From assembly GCA_009760855.2 (NCBI GenBank), contig WPIO01000239.1, positions 1-62,000 of the forward strand: DNA of 62,000 nt, given 5' to 3'. The notes under the pieces were generated by a model. That model worked only from the letters and a program-made list of their open reading frames with translations, had not been told where the DNA came from and made no database searches. Position numbers and translations under genes: made by a program. Positions 61,267 through 62,000 of the stretch are shown piece by piece; the first letter of the stretch is position 1; each line of letters starts with the position of its first letter. The DNA is from Cristatella mucedo (Eukaryota; Bryozoa; Phylactolaemata; Cristatellidae).

Positions 61267-61974
61267 ATGTCTAACAATGATTATGTTATGCGACGTGATG
61301 GTGAAAATTTTAGCGATCACGCTAGACGTGTTAGAGAAGAAGTACGAAAAAGAACAGGACTTTTGCCTAAGTATCCATTTTCAAAGGCTAGTTTAGATAA
61401 AATGATATCTAGCTTGCAAGTTATTCCATATACAAAAGTAGAAATTCCTATCAAAAGTACAGACGTAAAGAATATGCAATGGTCATTTGAGAGAGAATCA
61501 AGAAGATTAATGAGAATTGAGGAGAATGGTTGGTTTTTAGGTAAAACGTCATCTGATGGCAAGTTTATGGATTATGAGTATGTTGGCTTAGATAGAGGTG
61601 AAATAGACTTTGATAAAATTTATGATAGAACTGCCGATGGACTTATGAGAGTGATAAGAGACATACTCATGAACAAGAAAGATTTAAAAATGACAATGAT
61701 TGTATCTCCAGTTCTAGAATCAGAAAACGGAGCTTTTTGCTATCAGCCATTTTCTGGCATACCTAATGTAAAGATAAATAGGGCTAGTAATATTGAGTCT
61801 ATTATTAAAATGCGGTTCGCTTCTTTTAAGGAGAGGATTAAAGAATGGCTAGAGAAAGGATCTAGTTGGAGCCTGGCTGCAATTAATGATTTATATGCAA
61901 AGTTTACTCATTTTAGACATCGTTTTGGAGGGAGTTATTTACCTATGCCTAAAGGATTTGAGAAAAAGAGATAA
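61267..61974 (+). CDS. Virus-like ORF, segment upstream of a DNA polymerase B domain (adintovirus/Polinton-type relatives)
   Basis: 235 codons in AT-rich DNA quite unlike the GC-rich host DNA before it. The start ATG follows a TATA-like element. Residues about 80-200 contain a charged region with GLDRGEIDFDKIYDRTADGL. The C-terminus has WLEKGSSWSL, then AINDLYAKFTHFRHRF and GGSYLPMP. A segment of the form WLE-GSGW, a spacer, then GSSY-PLP is well known just before the DNA polymerase type-B (viral/organellar) domain in virus-like elements integrated in invertebrate genomes. The frame ends in TAA at 61972-61974, exactly where the conserved segment normally continues toward an I/L-N-I-K-N motif; that motif (LNIKN) is read in the same frame directly after the stop. 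The ORF is therefore probably the N-terminal part of a longer, interrupted gene whose remainder lies beyond the window. Recognition is from memory of family motifs. Confidence 0.6.
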   Translation: MSNNDYVMRRDGENFSDHARRVREEVRKRTGLLPKYPFSKASLDKMISSLQVIPYTKVEIPIKSTDVKNMQWSFERESRRLMRIEENGWFLGKTSSDGKFMDYEYVGLDRGEIDFDKIYDRTADGLMRVIRDILMNKKDLKMTMIVSPVLESENGAFCYQPFSGIPNVKINRASNIESIIKMRFASFKERIKEWLEKGSSWSLAAINDLYAKFTHFRHRFGGSYLPMPKGFEKKR

Positions 61975-62000
61975 ACCTTGAATATAAAGAATGAATCAGA
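61975..62000 (+). pseudogene. Continuation of the virus-like reading frame after a stop
   Basis: The 26 bases to the window end stay open in the frame of the preceding ORF and encode a short piece that fits the conserved block following GSSY-PLP in this family. Too short for more. Confidence 0.4.

Overview
The window looks like nuclear DNA of a metazoan, probably an invertebrate. The evidence is a split gene with GT-AG introns, CR1/L2-type non-LTR retrotransposons, tRNA-derived SINEs, Tc1/mariner and hAT remnants, and very long (CT)n/(GA)n and (GT)n microsatellites. No bacterial gene organisation is present. The species cannot be named from the sequence alone.

The one gene that can be reconstructed almost completely is HADHA, the mitochondrial trifunctional enzyme alpha subunit (enoyl-CoA hydratase plus long-chain 3-hydroxyacyl-CoA dehydrogenase). 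It lies on the minus strand at 20421-35271. Fifteen coding exons join in phase to about 731 residues ending in a stop codon. Only the N-terminal presequence exon is uncertain; a candidate lies near 37.5-37.6 kb. Two introns use GC instead of GT as donor. The introns are loaded with SINEs, LINE 3' ends and a dead Tc1-like transposon.

Layout. 0.7-2.1 kb: a 1.4-kb degenerate polypyrimidine tract. 2.2-2.3 kb: a minus-strand exon with one calmodulin-type EF-hand, disturbed by an apparent one-base deletion. 3.9-6.4 kb: LINE pieces and a (GT)n tract. 6.4-10.1 kb: a GC-rich, CpG-rich block without a supported gene. 10.1-20 kb: SINEs, a ZBED5-like hAT remnant (15.5-16.3 kb) and a long degenerate LINE with endonuclease and reverse transcriptase pieces (17.0-19.6 kb). 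20.4-35.3 kb: HADHA. 36.5-53 kb: a young LINE copy, a 540-bp (GA)n tract, many LINE 3' tails and SINEs, otherwise unremarkable. 54.2-60.3 kb: a second GC-rich block with several strong hairpins and one convincing terminal exon (minus, 57504-58000) of an unrecognised protein with a polybasic C-terminus and a CaaX box. 60.4-61.0 kb: a LINE 3' end and (CT)n.

After about 61.2 kb the composition falls sharply to AT-rich. A 235-codon ORF there has a C-terminus that recalls the conserved segment preceding the DNA polymerase B domain in virus-like elements (adintovirus/Polinton-type relatives). Its frame ends at one TAA, and the codons after it still fit the family. A long imperfect palindrome lies just before the composition switch. 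This edge, cut by the window end, is the most likely place for something undescribed.

The dominant repeat system is a LINE family and a SINE family that share a 3' tail with a short hairpin and an ATT/TTA-rich end, as expected of a SINE mobilised by its partner LINE. A second SINE family has a different tail.
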